A stretch of DNA of 64,000 bases from Paenibacillus sp. FSL K6-0276 (GTDB taxonomy: Bacteria > Bacillota > Bacilli > Paenibacillales > Paenibacillaceae): the NCBI RefSeq assembly GCF_037977235.1, contig NZ_CP150276.1, positions 5,022,001 to 5,086,000 of the forward strand, in the 5' to 3' direction. Numbering within the stretch: position 1 is the stretch's first letter; each line of letters opens with the position of its first letter. Below are positions 1 through 7,103 of this stretch, piece by piece. The notes under the pieces are model-generated. The model had not been told where the DNA came from and searched no databases. It was given only the letters and a program-made list of their open reading frames with translations. The translations under genes were made by a program, and so were the position numbers.

Positions 1-824
1 GTTGTTTCCTTATTGATAATGGACTGCTCACTAGTCTTCTTGAAATATTCCACATATAAAATATCCAGCAGATAGAGCTGTGAGATCTTAGCAGATAATG
101 AACCGCCCTGCAGAGGACCCTCATTAGCACCACATAATAAGGTAAGATCCGAATACGACGTTAAAGGTGACTTTTCAAATCTCGTAATGGACACCACCTT
201 AGCGCCTCGTTCCTTCGCCTTTCTGGCGACCTCAATACTATCCTTGGTTGAACCGGAATAAGAAATGATTACAGCGACATCTCGCTCAGACATTAGCGCT
301 GCTGACATCATCTGAAGATGTGAATCCATCAAACATTCTGTTTTGTTTGTAATGCGCATAAATTTAATTTTGGCTTCCATAGCCGTAATTAGAGAAGAGC
401 CAACGCCGAAAAATAATACATGTTCCGCGTTAATCATATAATCAATGGCTTCATTGATCTTCTGTATATCAATTAAATTATAGGTCTCGTTCAGTGCACT
501 AACATTTGTGGTCAGCACCTTGGAAGCCACGGCTTCAGTAGTGTCGTCCATTAGAATTTGATCCGTAAGCTGCGGGATCTCATTCTCCACAGTGATACTA
601 TGAGCTAATGCAATCTTGAACTCTTGATACCCTTTATAACTTAAAGATTTGCAAAATCGAAAGATACTTGATTCCCCTACATCGCACGCATCGGCAAGAT
701 CAGTAATCGACATATAGACAACACTTCTCGTGTTCTCCAGGACGTAGTCCGCTACCTTCTTCTCCGTATTCGTCAAATTATTGTACTTGGAATGAATAGA
801 AGAAAAAATACTGATTGTTCGCAA
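1..824 (-). CDS. RpiR/MurR-family transcriptional regulator, 3' end outside window
   Basis: The reading frame is open from a TTG start at 824 to the window edge, so the C-terminus is missing. TTG is preferred because AAAGGAGGGG lies just upstream. The N-terminus is an RpiR-type HTH (residues about 1-75, with 'TDLADACDVGESSIFRFCK'), followed by a sugar isomerase (SIS) domain containing 'FFGVGSS' and 'ISYSGSTKDS'. Such proteins sense phosphosugars. As the last visible gene of the nan operon it is probably NanR-like and responds to ManNAc-6-P or GlcNAc-6-P. The family is clear; the ligand is inferred from neighbours only. Confidence 0.85.
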   Translation of the reverse strand, partial: MRTISIFSSIHSKYNNLTNTEKKVADYVLENTRSVVYMSITDLADACDVGESSIFRFCKSLSYKGYQEFKIALAHSITVENEIPQLTDQILMDDTTEAVASKVLTTNVSALNETYNLIDIQKINEAIDYMINAEHVLFFGVGSSLITAMEAKIKFMRITNKTECLMDSHLQMMSAALMSERDVAVIISYSGSTKDSIEVARKAKERGAKVVSITRFEKSPLTSYSDLTLLCGANEGPLQGGSLSAKISQLYLLDILYVEYFKKTSEQSIINKET

Positions 825-847
825 ATAAGCCCCTCCTTTACAATGGT

Positions 848-1720
848 TTAATGTGCGAATAAAGAGGAAGCTCCTAGCAAGCCTGCTTTATTCCCAAGTG
901 AGGCCTTAACAATTCTTACACCCGTAAAACTCTCCATAATCAAAGACTTGGTCCGTTCTTCTACCCTTTGAACTAAATCTTCTTGCTCCATAACGCCGCC
1001 CCCTATAATTATAGCGGATGGATTGAAGATATGAATAATAGAAGCTAAACCTACAGACACCTCAGTTATCCATGAATCCAGGATCTGTTTCAGCAGCTCG
1101 TCCCCTTTGTGTATTTTATCAAAAAGGACTTTTCCGTCCATACATTCGGGATCTGCCTGCTGAGCCATCTTCACTAAAGCAGTCGTTGAAGCATACTTTT
1201 CATAAAAAGGCAGTCCCTCCGCCGCGTCTGACAATGGATGTGTAAGGATATGACCAAATTCGGCCGCCACCCCATCTGCTCCTTTATAGATTTGGCGGTT
1301 CATTACAATTGCACCACCGATGCCCGTGCCAAAGGTCAAGCATAAGAAATTGTTAAAAGACTGAGCAGCACCGTAATGAGCCTCGCCTAATGCTGCTGAA
1401 TTCACATCGTTCTCTACCATAACAGGTTTATGAAAATGATTTGTTACAATTTCCTTAATCTTCATCCCTGTATATCTAGGTATATTTTCGTTTGCATAGA
1501 CAATAAATCCTTCTTCAGCATTCACTTGACCAGCCGTGCTTATAGCAATGGCATCAAAATTATCATATTCTGCGATCTTATCCAGCAATCTTGAGATTAC
1601 ATGCGGCCCTCCCAAGTGACTCTCTGTTGCATATTCCTTGAAGTCATCCACATTTCCCTGTTTATCGCATATACAAATCTTGGTGTTGGTACCGCCAATA
1701 TCTACAGCGAGAATTCTCAT
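848..1720 (-). CDS. nanK: ROK-family kinase, probable N-acetylmannosamine kinase
   Basis: This 290-aa protein begins with the ATP-binding motif 'DIGGTNTK' (residues 7-14) of ROK sugar kinases and has the 'FGTGIGGA' phosphate loop and 'AAEFGH' catalytic segment. It would phosphorylate ManNAc to ManNAc-6-P, the step between NanA and NanE. The usual ROK zinc motif CxCGxxGCxE after the catalytic His is absent; the segment reads 'LTHPLSDAAEGLPFYE', so this is a zinc-less ROK kinase. The gene lies 23 bp after nanE on the same strand, and rpiR starts 23 bp further on. Substrate is inferred from the operon. Confidence 0.85.
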   Translation of the reverse strand: MRILAVDIGGTNTKICICDKQGNVDDFKEYATESHLGGPHVISRLLDKIAEYDNFDAIAISTAGQVNAEEGFIVYANENIPRYTGMKIKEIVTNHFHKPVMVENDVNSAALGEAHYGAAQSFNNFLCLTFGTGIGGAIVMNRQIYKGADGVAAEFGHILTHPLSDAAEGLPFYEKYASTTALVKMAQQADPECMDGKVLFDKIHKGDELLKQILDSWITEVSVGLASIIHIFNPSAIIIGGGVMEQEDLVQRVEERTKSLIMESFTGVRIVKASLGNKAGLLGASSLFAH

Positions 1721-1743
1721 CCTTATCTACCCTCTCCGGCAAT

Positions 1744-2433
1744 CTACTGAATAGCGTCTACAAACCTTTTGGTAATCTCCATCGGTCTTGTAATCGCTGA
1801 GCCGACTACTGCTGAATAAACACCTAGATCGAACATTGTCTTCAGTTCTTCAGGAGTGGAAACGCCACCTTCAGCGATCACAGGCACTGAGAAGTTGCTT
1901 ACGATTTGTTTGACTAGCTCGAAATCTGGGAGTGAGCGATCTTTCGTATACGCTGTGTATCCACTTAAGGTAGTTCCCACAAGATCAAATCCCAGTTCAA
2001 CGGCTTTAGCAGCTTCTTCAAATGTAGAACAGTCTGCCATAAACAGTTGATCTTTGTACGTCTCTCTTATGTTAGGAAATAGTTCTGAGATGGTAGATCC
2101 ATCTGGTCTAATTCGGTTCGTCGCATCCATAGCAATGATATCTACCCCTTCGCGGTAAAGCTCATCTACTTCCTTCAGGGTTGGTGTAATAAATACTTCA
2201 GAACCTTCATATACCCTTTTGATGATTCCGATGATCGGTAGATCCACTGTTTTCTTGATTTCTTGAATATCCGCTACGCTATTGGCCCGAATGCCTGAGG
2301 CACCGCCCAAGTATGCTGCATAAGCCATTCTCCCCATAATAAACGGACTATGCAGCGGTTCTTCGGGTAAGGCTTGACTGGAGACGACTAGTTTATGTTT
2401 TATCTTTTTAAGTACATTATTCTCAGTATTCAT
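1744..2433 (-). CDS. nanE: N-acetylmannosamine-6-phosphate 2-epimerase
   Basis: The product (229 aa) is a TIM-barrel enzyme converting ManNAc-6-P to GlcNAc-6-P. Family landmarks are 'GASGIRANS', 'IIGIIKRVY' (catalytic Lys about residue 72), 'IAMDATNR' and 'VIAEGGVST' (catalytic Glu). The ATG at 2433 is preferred over the one at 2451 because GTGGAGTGG sits directly before it. It is in the nan operon between the transporter remnant and nanK. No damage is visible. Confidence 0.92.
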   Translation of the reverse strand: MNTENNVLKKIKHKLVVSSQALPEEPLHSPFIMGRMAYAAYLGGASGIRANSVADIQEIKKTVDLPIIGIIKRVYEGSEVFITPTLKEVDELYREGVDIIAMDATNRIRPDGSTISELFPNIRETYKDQLFMADCSTFEEAAKAVELGFDLVGTTLSGYTAYTKDRSLPDFELVKQIVSNFSVPVIAEGGVSTPEELKTMFDLGVYSAVVGSAITRPMEITKRFVDAIQ

Positions 2434-2457
2434 CAGTAACCCACTCCACATCTTTAT

Positions 2458-2714
2458 TTATTCTTTAACTGCTCCTGCCGTAATCGCATTGGTGAAGAAC
2501 CGTTGGAATAACATGAACACTAGCAACATCGGAATTGCAGCAATTGTAGCTCCGGCCATTTTATAAGCGAAATTAGGATTCAAATCCTGCATTAAGGTCG
2601 CAGTACCAACCATTAATGTTTTCATTTTGTTCTCTTGGCCTATAACCAACTGCCACAAATAATCATTCCAGACTTGCACGAAATTCAGAATAAATAAGGC
2701 TCCAATACCAGGTT
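2458..2714 (-). pseudogene. C-terminal remnant of a sugar ABC permease (MalG type)
   Basis: Only the last roughly 85 codons of a carbohydrate ABC permease survive. The frame runs from about 2714 ('GIGALFILNFVQVWNDYLWQ') to the stop at 2458, ending in 'FTNAITAGAVKE', the characteristic MalG-type C-terminus. The EAA loop and most membrane segments are gone. The 5' end is joined in a different frame to the solute-binding protein fragment upstream. A deletion therefore removed the rest of the binding protein, the first permease and most of this one. It cannot make a working importer. Confidence 0.85.
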
Positions 2715-3359
2715 TAGATTATTTTTCAAACCATCCAAGATTTGTTGATATTCATCCAAGTTCCAAGTCTTAATTTCGGATTCTCCACCGATGAACTTTT
2801 CTAAACCAGCCGCTTTAAACATGTCTGCGTTATAGACCAAAGTGCCTGGATTGTGTTGGAATGGATAGAAGTACACATCTTTTCCGAACGTTACAGCATC
2901 CCAGTAATTTTGTGCGATATCACTTTTTGCGTTATCATCGATGATGTCTGTCAAAGGCTCCAACGCGCCACGGTGAACATAATCACCCATCGGGAATACG
3001 CTTTCAAAGAAGACATTCGGTGGAGTTCCTCCGCTCAAGTTAACATTGAGGAGTTGGTCGTGCTGATCTCCAGCAATGACTTCGACCTGAATGTCAGCAT
3101 CATATTTATCATATTGTACTTTGAATTTCTCAGCAGCGGCCTTAAGGAAGCTATCATAGTCAGCACCGCTTTCGGTTGCGTCCACAACACCCTTCCACTG
3201 AGGAGTCAGCCATACTTTAATTGCTACTTTTTCCTTACCTGATTTAGCAGTATTATCGGATTTATTAGAGCTCGCTGCATTGTTACCAGAGCATCCTTAA
3301 ATTAGTGAGATAATTACCATTAATGCAACCATTGTAGAGAGTAAACGTTTCTTCTTCAT
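2685..3359 (-). pseudogene. Truncated extracellular sugar-binding lipoprotein with nonsense codon
   Basis: An ABC solute-binding protein start is visible at ATG 3359 after AGGGAGG: a lipoprotein signal 'MKKKRLLSTMVALMV', then an in-frame TAA (3297-3299) immediately before the lipobox Gly-Cys, then about 200 residues of normal binding-protein sequence ('VNLSGGTPPNVFFESVFP', 'PFQHNPGTLVYNADMFKAAG'). Homology ends near 2712, where it runs into permease sequence. Family members are about 430-450 aa. In a nan operon this would have been the sialic-acid or ManNAc binding protein. It is broken twice: a stop in the signal peptide and a 3' deletion. Confidence 0.88.
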
Positions 3360-3377
3360 TAAAAATCCTCCCTATAA

Positions 3378-3389
3378 AAGCGTACGCTT
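3378..3389. promoter_or_regulatory. 12-bp perfect palindrome AAGCGTACGCTT upstream of the binding-protein remnant
   Basis: AAGCGTACGCTT reads the same on both strands and sits between the SGNH stop (3422) and the binding-protein start (3359), next to its ribosome site. It resembles a LacI-family operator. No LacI-type gene lies in the nan operon, so the binding factor is unknown. Confidence 0.4.
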
Positions 3390-3421
3390 AAAGTTTTGTG
3401 AGCCACTACAGAAACAAACGC

Positions 3422-4063
3422 CTAATCTAAAATCCGTTTGACATGATATTGCACTAAATCAGCCATGTTTCGATGTCCTTGTATATCAAGATGCATGTAG
3501 TCGATTTCATTCATCGATACATATTCTCTGGAATCAATAAAGTGGATATCTGTCCCCGTAAGCAAAGCTGCAAGATGCAGAGAGAGCTCCATAGATTTCT
3601 CGCTACATTTACTCCCCATCGGCTTACCAATGGGAGTATGGATATACGCTGCCCCAATGGGGGGAGGTGCGATCACAAGCACTTCTGGAGCTTTTCCCGC
3701 TGGCCCTGCCCCACTCCCTCTAGCTTTAAGAGCAAGTCTAACGATACCTTGAGCGATGTTATATGAAGTGAGTGTAAATCTTTCTTTCGTATCATTTGTC
3801 CCAAGCATAATTACAACCAAGTCTACTGGTGCATGTGACATGAGGCATGGATAGAGATATGATATTCCGGCTAACCCTTCAAATAACGGATCCTCACTGA
3901 CACTGGTTCTACCAGGAAGCCCTTCTTCTATGACACGATAAGAGTTGCCCAGTTCTGTATGCAGAAGTCCAGTCCAACGTATTTCATCCTTAAACCTTTG
4001 GTCCGTCTCTGCGTCATAGCCCCAAGTATTAGAATCGCCAAAGCATACGATTGTTCTCTTCAT
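3422..4063 (-). CDS. SGNH/GDSL hydrolase, probable sialic-acid O-acetylesterase
   Basis: A 213-aa SGNH esterase with no signal peptide, so cytosolic. Block I is 'VCFGDSNTWGYD' (nucleophile Ser11), block III is 'GTND' (Asn90), and the catalytic Asp-His pair is in 'IDYMHLD' (Asp188, His191). The ATG at 4063 follows the nanA stop (4068-4070) by 4 bp, so the two are probably translated together. In a nan operon a cytosolic acetyl esterase plausibly removes O-acetyl groups from sialic acid before NanA acts. That substrate is inferred. A deleted copy exists at 16412-16726. Confidence 0.8.
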   Translation of the reverse strand: MKRTIVCFGDSNTWGYDAETDQRFKDEIRWTGLLHTELGNSYRVIEEGLPGRTSVSEDPLFEGLAGISYLYPCLMSHAPVDLVVIMLGTNDTKERFTLTSYNIAQGIVRLALKARGSGAGPAGKAPEVLVIAPPPIGAAYIHTPIGKPMGSKCSEKSMELSLHLAALLTGTDIHFIDSREYVSMNEIDYMHLDIQGHRNMADLVQYHVKRILD

Positions 4064-4067
4064 TGCA

Positions 4068-4979
4068 TTAACCACAATATTTTTCGATCGCTTGATCAAT
4101 CAATTTCATAATGTCTGCAATTGGACCAGCATCTTCAGCGGCTATCCCTTCAAGCGGTGCTCTTACACTACCAACGTTTACGCCTCTTAATCTCAGAACC
4201 TCTTTAATTTCCGCATACATAGAACCCTTGAGGGAACAAAGTGCGATGATGATATCGTTGATATCACTTTGAAGTTGTCCTGCTTCCTCAAACTTGCCGG
4301 CAAGTACAAATTTATTAGCTTGTAAGAACAGCTCCGGCATAACAGCATAAGTGCCACCAATGCCTGCATCAGCTCCCATAATTCTTCCCGCAACATATTG
4401 TTCATCCGGTCCATTAAATACCACTACATCTTTTCCACCAACTCTTTTAAAGCGTTCAATATCCATAGGTGGCATAGAAGAATTCTTAACACCGATAACC
4501 TTTTTATTAGCAAGCAGTTTCTCGAATAAAGCTGGAGTTAGTGTATATCCCGTAGTCTGAGGAATGTTGTAGATAATGAACGGTAGAGGAGTTGCCTCCA
4601 TAATATCGCTCCAATATTTAGTTACTGCGCTATCAGGTAATTTGAAATATATAGGTGGGATTGCGGATAGTGCATCATATCCTAAGCTCGCCGCATGTTT
4701 TGCTAATTCAATACTATCTCTAGTGGAAGGGGCTCCTACATGAGCAATCAGTGTCATTTTACCTTTCAGGTTACTAGCTACATAGCTGAGTACCGCTTTG
4801 CGTTCGTCCAGACTCTGGTAGATACATTCTCCAGAACTGCCTCCCACATAAACACCTTGAACACCTTTTTCAAATAAGTAATCACATAAGGCATGCGTCC
4901 GGGATTCTGAAATATTTCCTTGATCGTCATAGCATGCATAGAAGGCAGGTATAATTCCGTGGAACTTGTTGAGTGTCAT
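4068..4979 (-). CDS. nanA: N-acetylneuraminate lyase
   Basis: A 303-aa DHDPS/NAL-family aldolase. The Schiff-base lysine is Lys165 in 'VIGVKNSS' and the catalytic tyrosine is Tyr137 in 'FIIYNIP', the same positions as in E. coli NanA; the carboxylate-binding loop reads 'GGSSGE' (47-51). It splits sialic acid into ManNAc and pyruvate. GGGGGAT precedes the ATG. It is the first gene of the nan operon. Other NAL/DHDPS paralogues are possible, but adjacency to nanE and nanK makes NanA the best call. A truncated copy is at 16731-17157. Confidence 0.92.
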   Translation of the reverse strand: MTLNKFHGIIPAFYACYDDQGNISESRTHALCDYLFEKGVQGVYVGGSSGECIYQSLDERKAVLSYVASNLKGKMTLIAHVGAPSTRDSIELAKHAASLGYDALSAIPPIYFKLPDSAVTKYWSDIMEATPLPFIIYNIPQTTGYTLTPALFEKLLANKKVIGVKNSSMPPMDIERFKRVGGKDVVVFNGPDEQYVAGRIMGADAGIGGTYAVMPELFLQANKFVLAGKFEEAGQLQSDINDIIIALCSLKGSMYAEIKEVLRLRGVNVGSVRAPLEGIAAEDAGPIADIMKLIDQAIEKYCG

Positions 4980-4996
4980 TGATAATCCCCCTTAAG

Positions 4997-5011
4997 ATGT
5001 GAACGATTTCT
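4997..5011 (-). promoter_or_regulatory. cre-like site in the nanA leader
   Basis: On the minus strand AGAAATCGTTCACAT matches the CcpA-site consensus WTGNAANCGNWNNCW (read on the plus strand) with one mismatch. It lies between the putative promoter and the nanA ribosome site, where CcpA binding would block transcription. One mismatch makes this a moderate candidate. Confidence 0.35.
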
Positions 5012-5024
5012 TTTCTACACATTC

Positions 5025-5053
5025 AAGATATCACTTAAATTTGATTCCGTAAA
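5025..5053 (-). promoter_or_regulatory. Candidate sigma-A promoter of the nan operon
   Basis: On the minus strand TTTACG (5053-5048) and TATCTT (5030-5025) are 17 bp apart, about 45 bp upstream of nanA. Directly upstream (5054-5092) is a very AT-rich stretch with TTTTTTAAAAAA at its centre, a plausible RpiR-type operator. The hexamers are imperfect. Confidence 0.4.
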
Positions 5054-5438
5054 TTATTTTCTCTATTTTTTAAAAAATAAAATTTATTTCCACCAGAAGC
5101 ATGTTCATTCATCCATAAAAAGTTATTTTTAAGTGAAATTCGGATAAATAAGATCTTAATTCCCATTTATAAAAGAGAGTATCGTACTATATATGCAGCT
5201 CTAGTTATAATCAGAGTAACACTATCTACGACCTTAAAGTCATTCTTCGGATTGGTAATTACTAGAAATTCCTCACGAATCTTAAGGGCAGTAGATTATC
5301 CTTTTAAATCTATTATGAGTGTCTCCTGCACAGAGACATTTTTCTTCCAAGGGAGAACAAAACCTAATTAACACACAATGTTCACTTAAAAACTGTGTTT
5401 TTCACGTGGACACATCTTTAAAAAACTAATTTCCATGT
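5054..5438. other. Non-coding divergent region between nanA and the 61-aa gene
   Basis: About 385 bp of AT-rich DNA with no convincing reading frame. It separates divergently transcribed nanA and the 61-aa gene and presumably holds upstream control sequences of both. The corresponding stretch is deleted in the second copy, where nanA sequence runs straight into the small gene's promoter at about 17157. Confidence 0.6.
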
Positions 5439-5457
5439 TATAATGAAAGCGTAAACA
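5439..5457 (+). promoter_or_regulatory. Extended -10 promoter with overlapping cre site for the 61-aa gene
   Basis: TGTTATAAT gives an extended -10 (TATAAT 5439-5444). A full match to WTGNAANCGNWNNCW (ATGAAAGCGTAAACA, 5443-5457) overlaps its end and the expected start of transcription, as in CcpA-repressed promoters. Both elements are kept in the second copy at 17178-17196, with the variable cre positions changed but the fixed ones conserved. Confidence 0.55.
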
Positions 5458-5504
5458 AAACAATATAAAATATATTGTTTCTTCGCCAAAGGAGGCTGGA
5501 GGAA

Positions 5505-5690
5505 ATGCTAGCAGGTCTTAAGGAACTTAAAAATTGGGTAACGGAAAATTGGAATCCAACGATGAATTCAGGTAATGAGGATTATCAAAAAATGGAATAT
5601 TCCGTGCAACGTCATTTGCACACTCCACGATCCCCAAAACCACTTACCTATGAAGAAGAAGCTCGCATCAAGACAGTTAAATTCCATTAA
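5505..5690 (+). CDS. Conserved 61-aa protein of unknown function, copy A
   Basis: Starts at ATG 5505 after AAAGGAGG (9-bp spacing) and encodes 61 residues beginning 'MLAGLKELKNWVTENWNP' and ending 'EEEARIKTVKFH'. There is no signal peptide or membrane segment; the first 20 residues could form an amphipathic helix. The protein is identical to copy B (17244-17429), with four nucleotide differences, all at third positions. That pattern indicates selection on the protein in both copies while neighbouring genes decay. I do not recognise the family. It converges on the phosphotransferase gene in both copies. Confidence 0.8.
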   Translation: MLAGLKELKNWVTENWNPTMNSGNEDYQKMEYSVQRHLHTPRSPKPLTYEEEARIKTVKFH

Positions 5691-5740
5691 TCACACCACA
5701 TTTAGATACAGATTGACCCTATAATAGAATCTTGTCCTAA

Positions 5741-5784
5741 GGCCGCCAGATCCGGAAGTCATTCCAGTAGAGCGGTCTTTTATT
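5741..5784 (+). terminator. Terminator of the 61-aa gene
   Basis: GGCCGC and GCGGTC can pair around an inner CCGGAA/TTCCAG hairpin, followed by TTTTATTAT on the plus strand. The structure is retained in copy B near 17482-17524. Confidence 0.5.
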
Positions 5785-5805
5785 ATGCCTTATGGTTCTG
5801 TAACG

Positions 5806-5841
5806 AAAAAAACCTTCCCCACCCTAAGGGTGAAGAAGGCT
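5806..5841 (-). terminator. Rho-independent terminator after phosphotransferase remnant
   Basis: On the minus strand GCCTTCTTCACCC pairs with GGGTGGGGAAGG and is followed by seven T. The same hairpin follows the intact copy near 17544-17580. Confidence 0.8.
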
Positions 5842-5855
5842 AATCGGTTATTCCT

Positions 5856-6605
5856 TCATCTTTCGATAAACCTAAGCGCACGTTCAGATTGATAATCAGC
5901 TAAACCTTTTGCGAATTGTTGATCGGGAAATCCTCTATGCATTAGCTTTAAACCAGCTGAAGTTAATGATATATGGTGGTGAAATTGATAAAATAACAGC
6001 CTATCAGAATCAAGCGTATCGTTCTTAAGATACCGATAGAAATCCCCAAATCGCATCTCCAAAAAAATATGCTCATGCTCAATATCAAAAAACATAGCCC
6101 CTTCGATATCAATCAAAAAGGGTTCCAGCTTATCATTAACCAATACATGGTCAGGACCCATTTCCCCGTGAATAAATCCATACTGCTTTCTAGGCTGAAT
6201 TCTTGATTCTAGCTCATACAACTTATCCAGCAGTTTACTTTGATTAGAGCCGATCTTCTCCATATGTTGAGAGGCATAAGCAAGCTCATTTTCCATGTGT
6301 AATAAATGACATTGTTCTGTGCGGATCTCGTTATTATTGGCTTTCCCAAAGATATGCCTTTCGTTGGTATGCATAGTAGTAAGCATATCCCCCAGACGCT
6401 GAAACATTTTATCTTGAACACGTAAATCTGCGTGATGGAAAAAGGTTTCTGCCTTAGGTCCATCTATATATATTCAACAAGAGCATAATCAAATGGGTAA
6501 CGATCTCTTTCCTTATTCAGATCATAAAGTCCAGGGGTCTGAATTCCATGTTGTGTTAAACACTTATTATGTAATTCAAATAAGTCACTTCCATAGGATT
6601 GTTCC
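5856..6605 (-). pseudogene. Broken APH-family phosphotransferase, copy A
   Basis: This is the decayed duplicate of the intact gene at 17594-18568. Homology ends at about 6605, so roughly the first 75 codons are missing. A 2-bp TA insertion in a TA run near 6466-6474 ('ctatatatatt' against 'ctatatatt' in copy B) shifts the frame, and 9 bp around 6289 are missing. The remaining open part (6407-5856) keeps 'HGEMGPDHVLVND' and 'LIDIEGAMFFDIEHEH'. It lacks the nucleotide-binding lobe and cannot be active as written. Confidence 0.9.
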
Positions 6606-6666
6606 TCGTTCAATACGATCAGTATCGTCAATTGTAATCAATTTCAATCTATTGATAGTATTAGTG

Positions 6667-6778
6667 CTATTGAACCGACAGTTCCGTTCCCGTCATATGA
6701 TAGCCATCCTGATCATGCGTTATAACTCTTATGTAGTTACTTTTTGGGATCAATCACCCATACCGTGTCTTTGTCCAT
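6667..6778 (-). pseudogene. Possible frameshifted small gene remnant
   Basis: An ATG at 6778 directly abuts the stop of the small membrane-protein frame upstream. The frame reads 'MDKDTVWVIDPK' and stops at 6737-6739; one frame over it continues as 'NYIRVITHDQDGYHMTGTEL' to 6667. A single-base indel in a short hydrophilic protein would explain this. The family is not recognised and the signal could be chance. Confidence 0.2.
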
Positions 6779-6967
6779 TTAAATGGTTGAAATTTGTTGC
6801 GGCGGTATCGGGTGGGCAGGAACCCCTTGAATATTAACCTGCTGATTGTTAAGTGAAGTTGTCAGGCTGTTTACCGCCCTACATATTAAAAGCGTGAACC
6901 ATATCATGATCATCAACACAAATGATTTTTTGATGTAACATAGAAGCCCCTCCCCTAAGTTTGGCAT
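6779..6967 (-). CDS. Possible small single-span membrane protein
   Basis: The frame encodes up to 62 residues with one hydrophobic segment ('SFVLMIMIWFTLLI') followed by a short polar tail containing 'QVNIQGVPAHPIPPQQ'. A strong AGGGGAGGGG sequence lies inside the frame, so the real start is uncertain and may be a downstream codon. No homolog is recognised. It lies in otherwise non-coding DNA between the phosphotransferase remnant and the oxidoreductase. Confidence 0.3.
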   Translation of the reverse strand: MPNLGEGLLCYIKKSFVLMIMIWFTLLICRAVNSLTTSLNNQQVNIQGVPAHPIPPQQISTI

Positions 6968-7103
6968 TCATGTATTAAACGCCAGAATCATGAAAATGTT
7001 TCCATATTGACTCGATTTCTTGAATCAAATACATACCAAAAAACCTCCCTCTCCATGACGGCATCCCATCACTTCGAAAGAGGCTTCCTAGTATCATTTT
7101 ATC

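Noticed and set aside
4980..5440. Riboswitch upstream of nanA or the 61-aa gene
   Set aside because: The region is AT-rich without conserved stems, and the small gene's promoter is too close to its start to allow a structured leader.
6493..6837. 114-codon plus-strand frame
   Set aside because: Part is antisense to the decayed phosphotransferase; no ribosome site and no recognisable motif.
7036..7085. Terminator after the oxidoreductase gene
   Set aside because: GAGAGGGAGGTTTTTT on the minus strand looks suggestive, but the matching left arm is poor.
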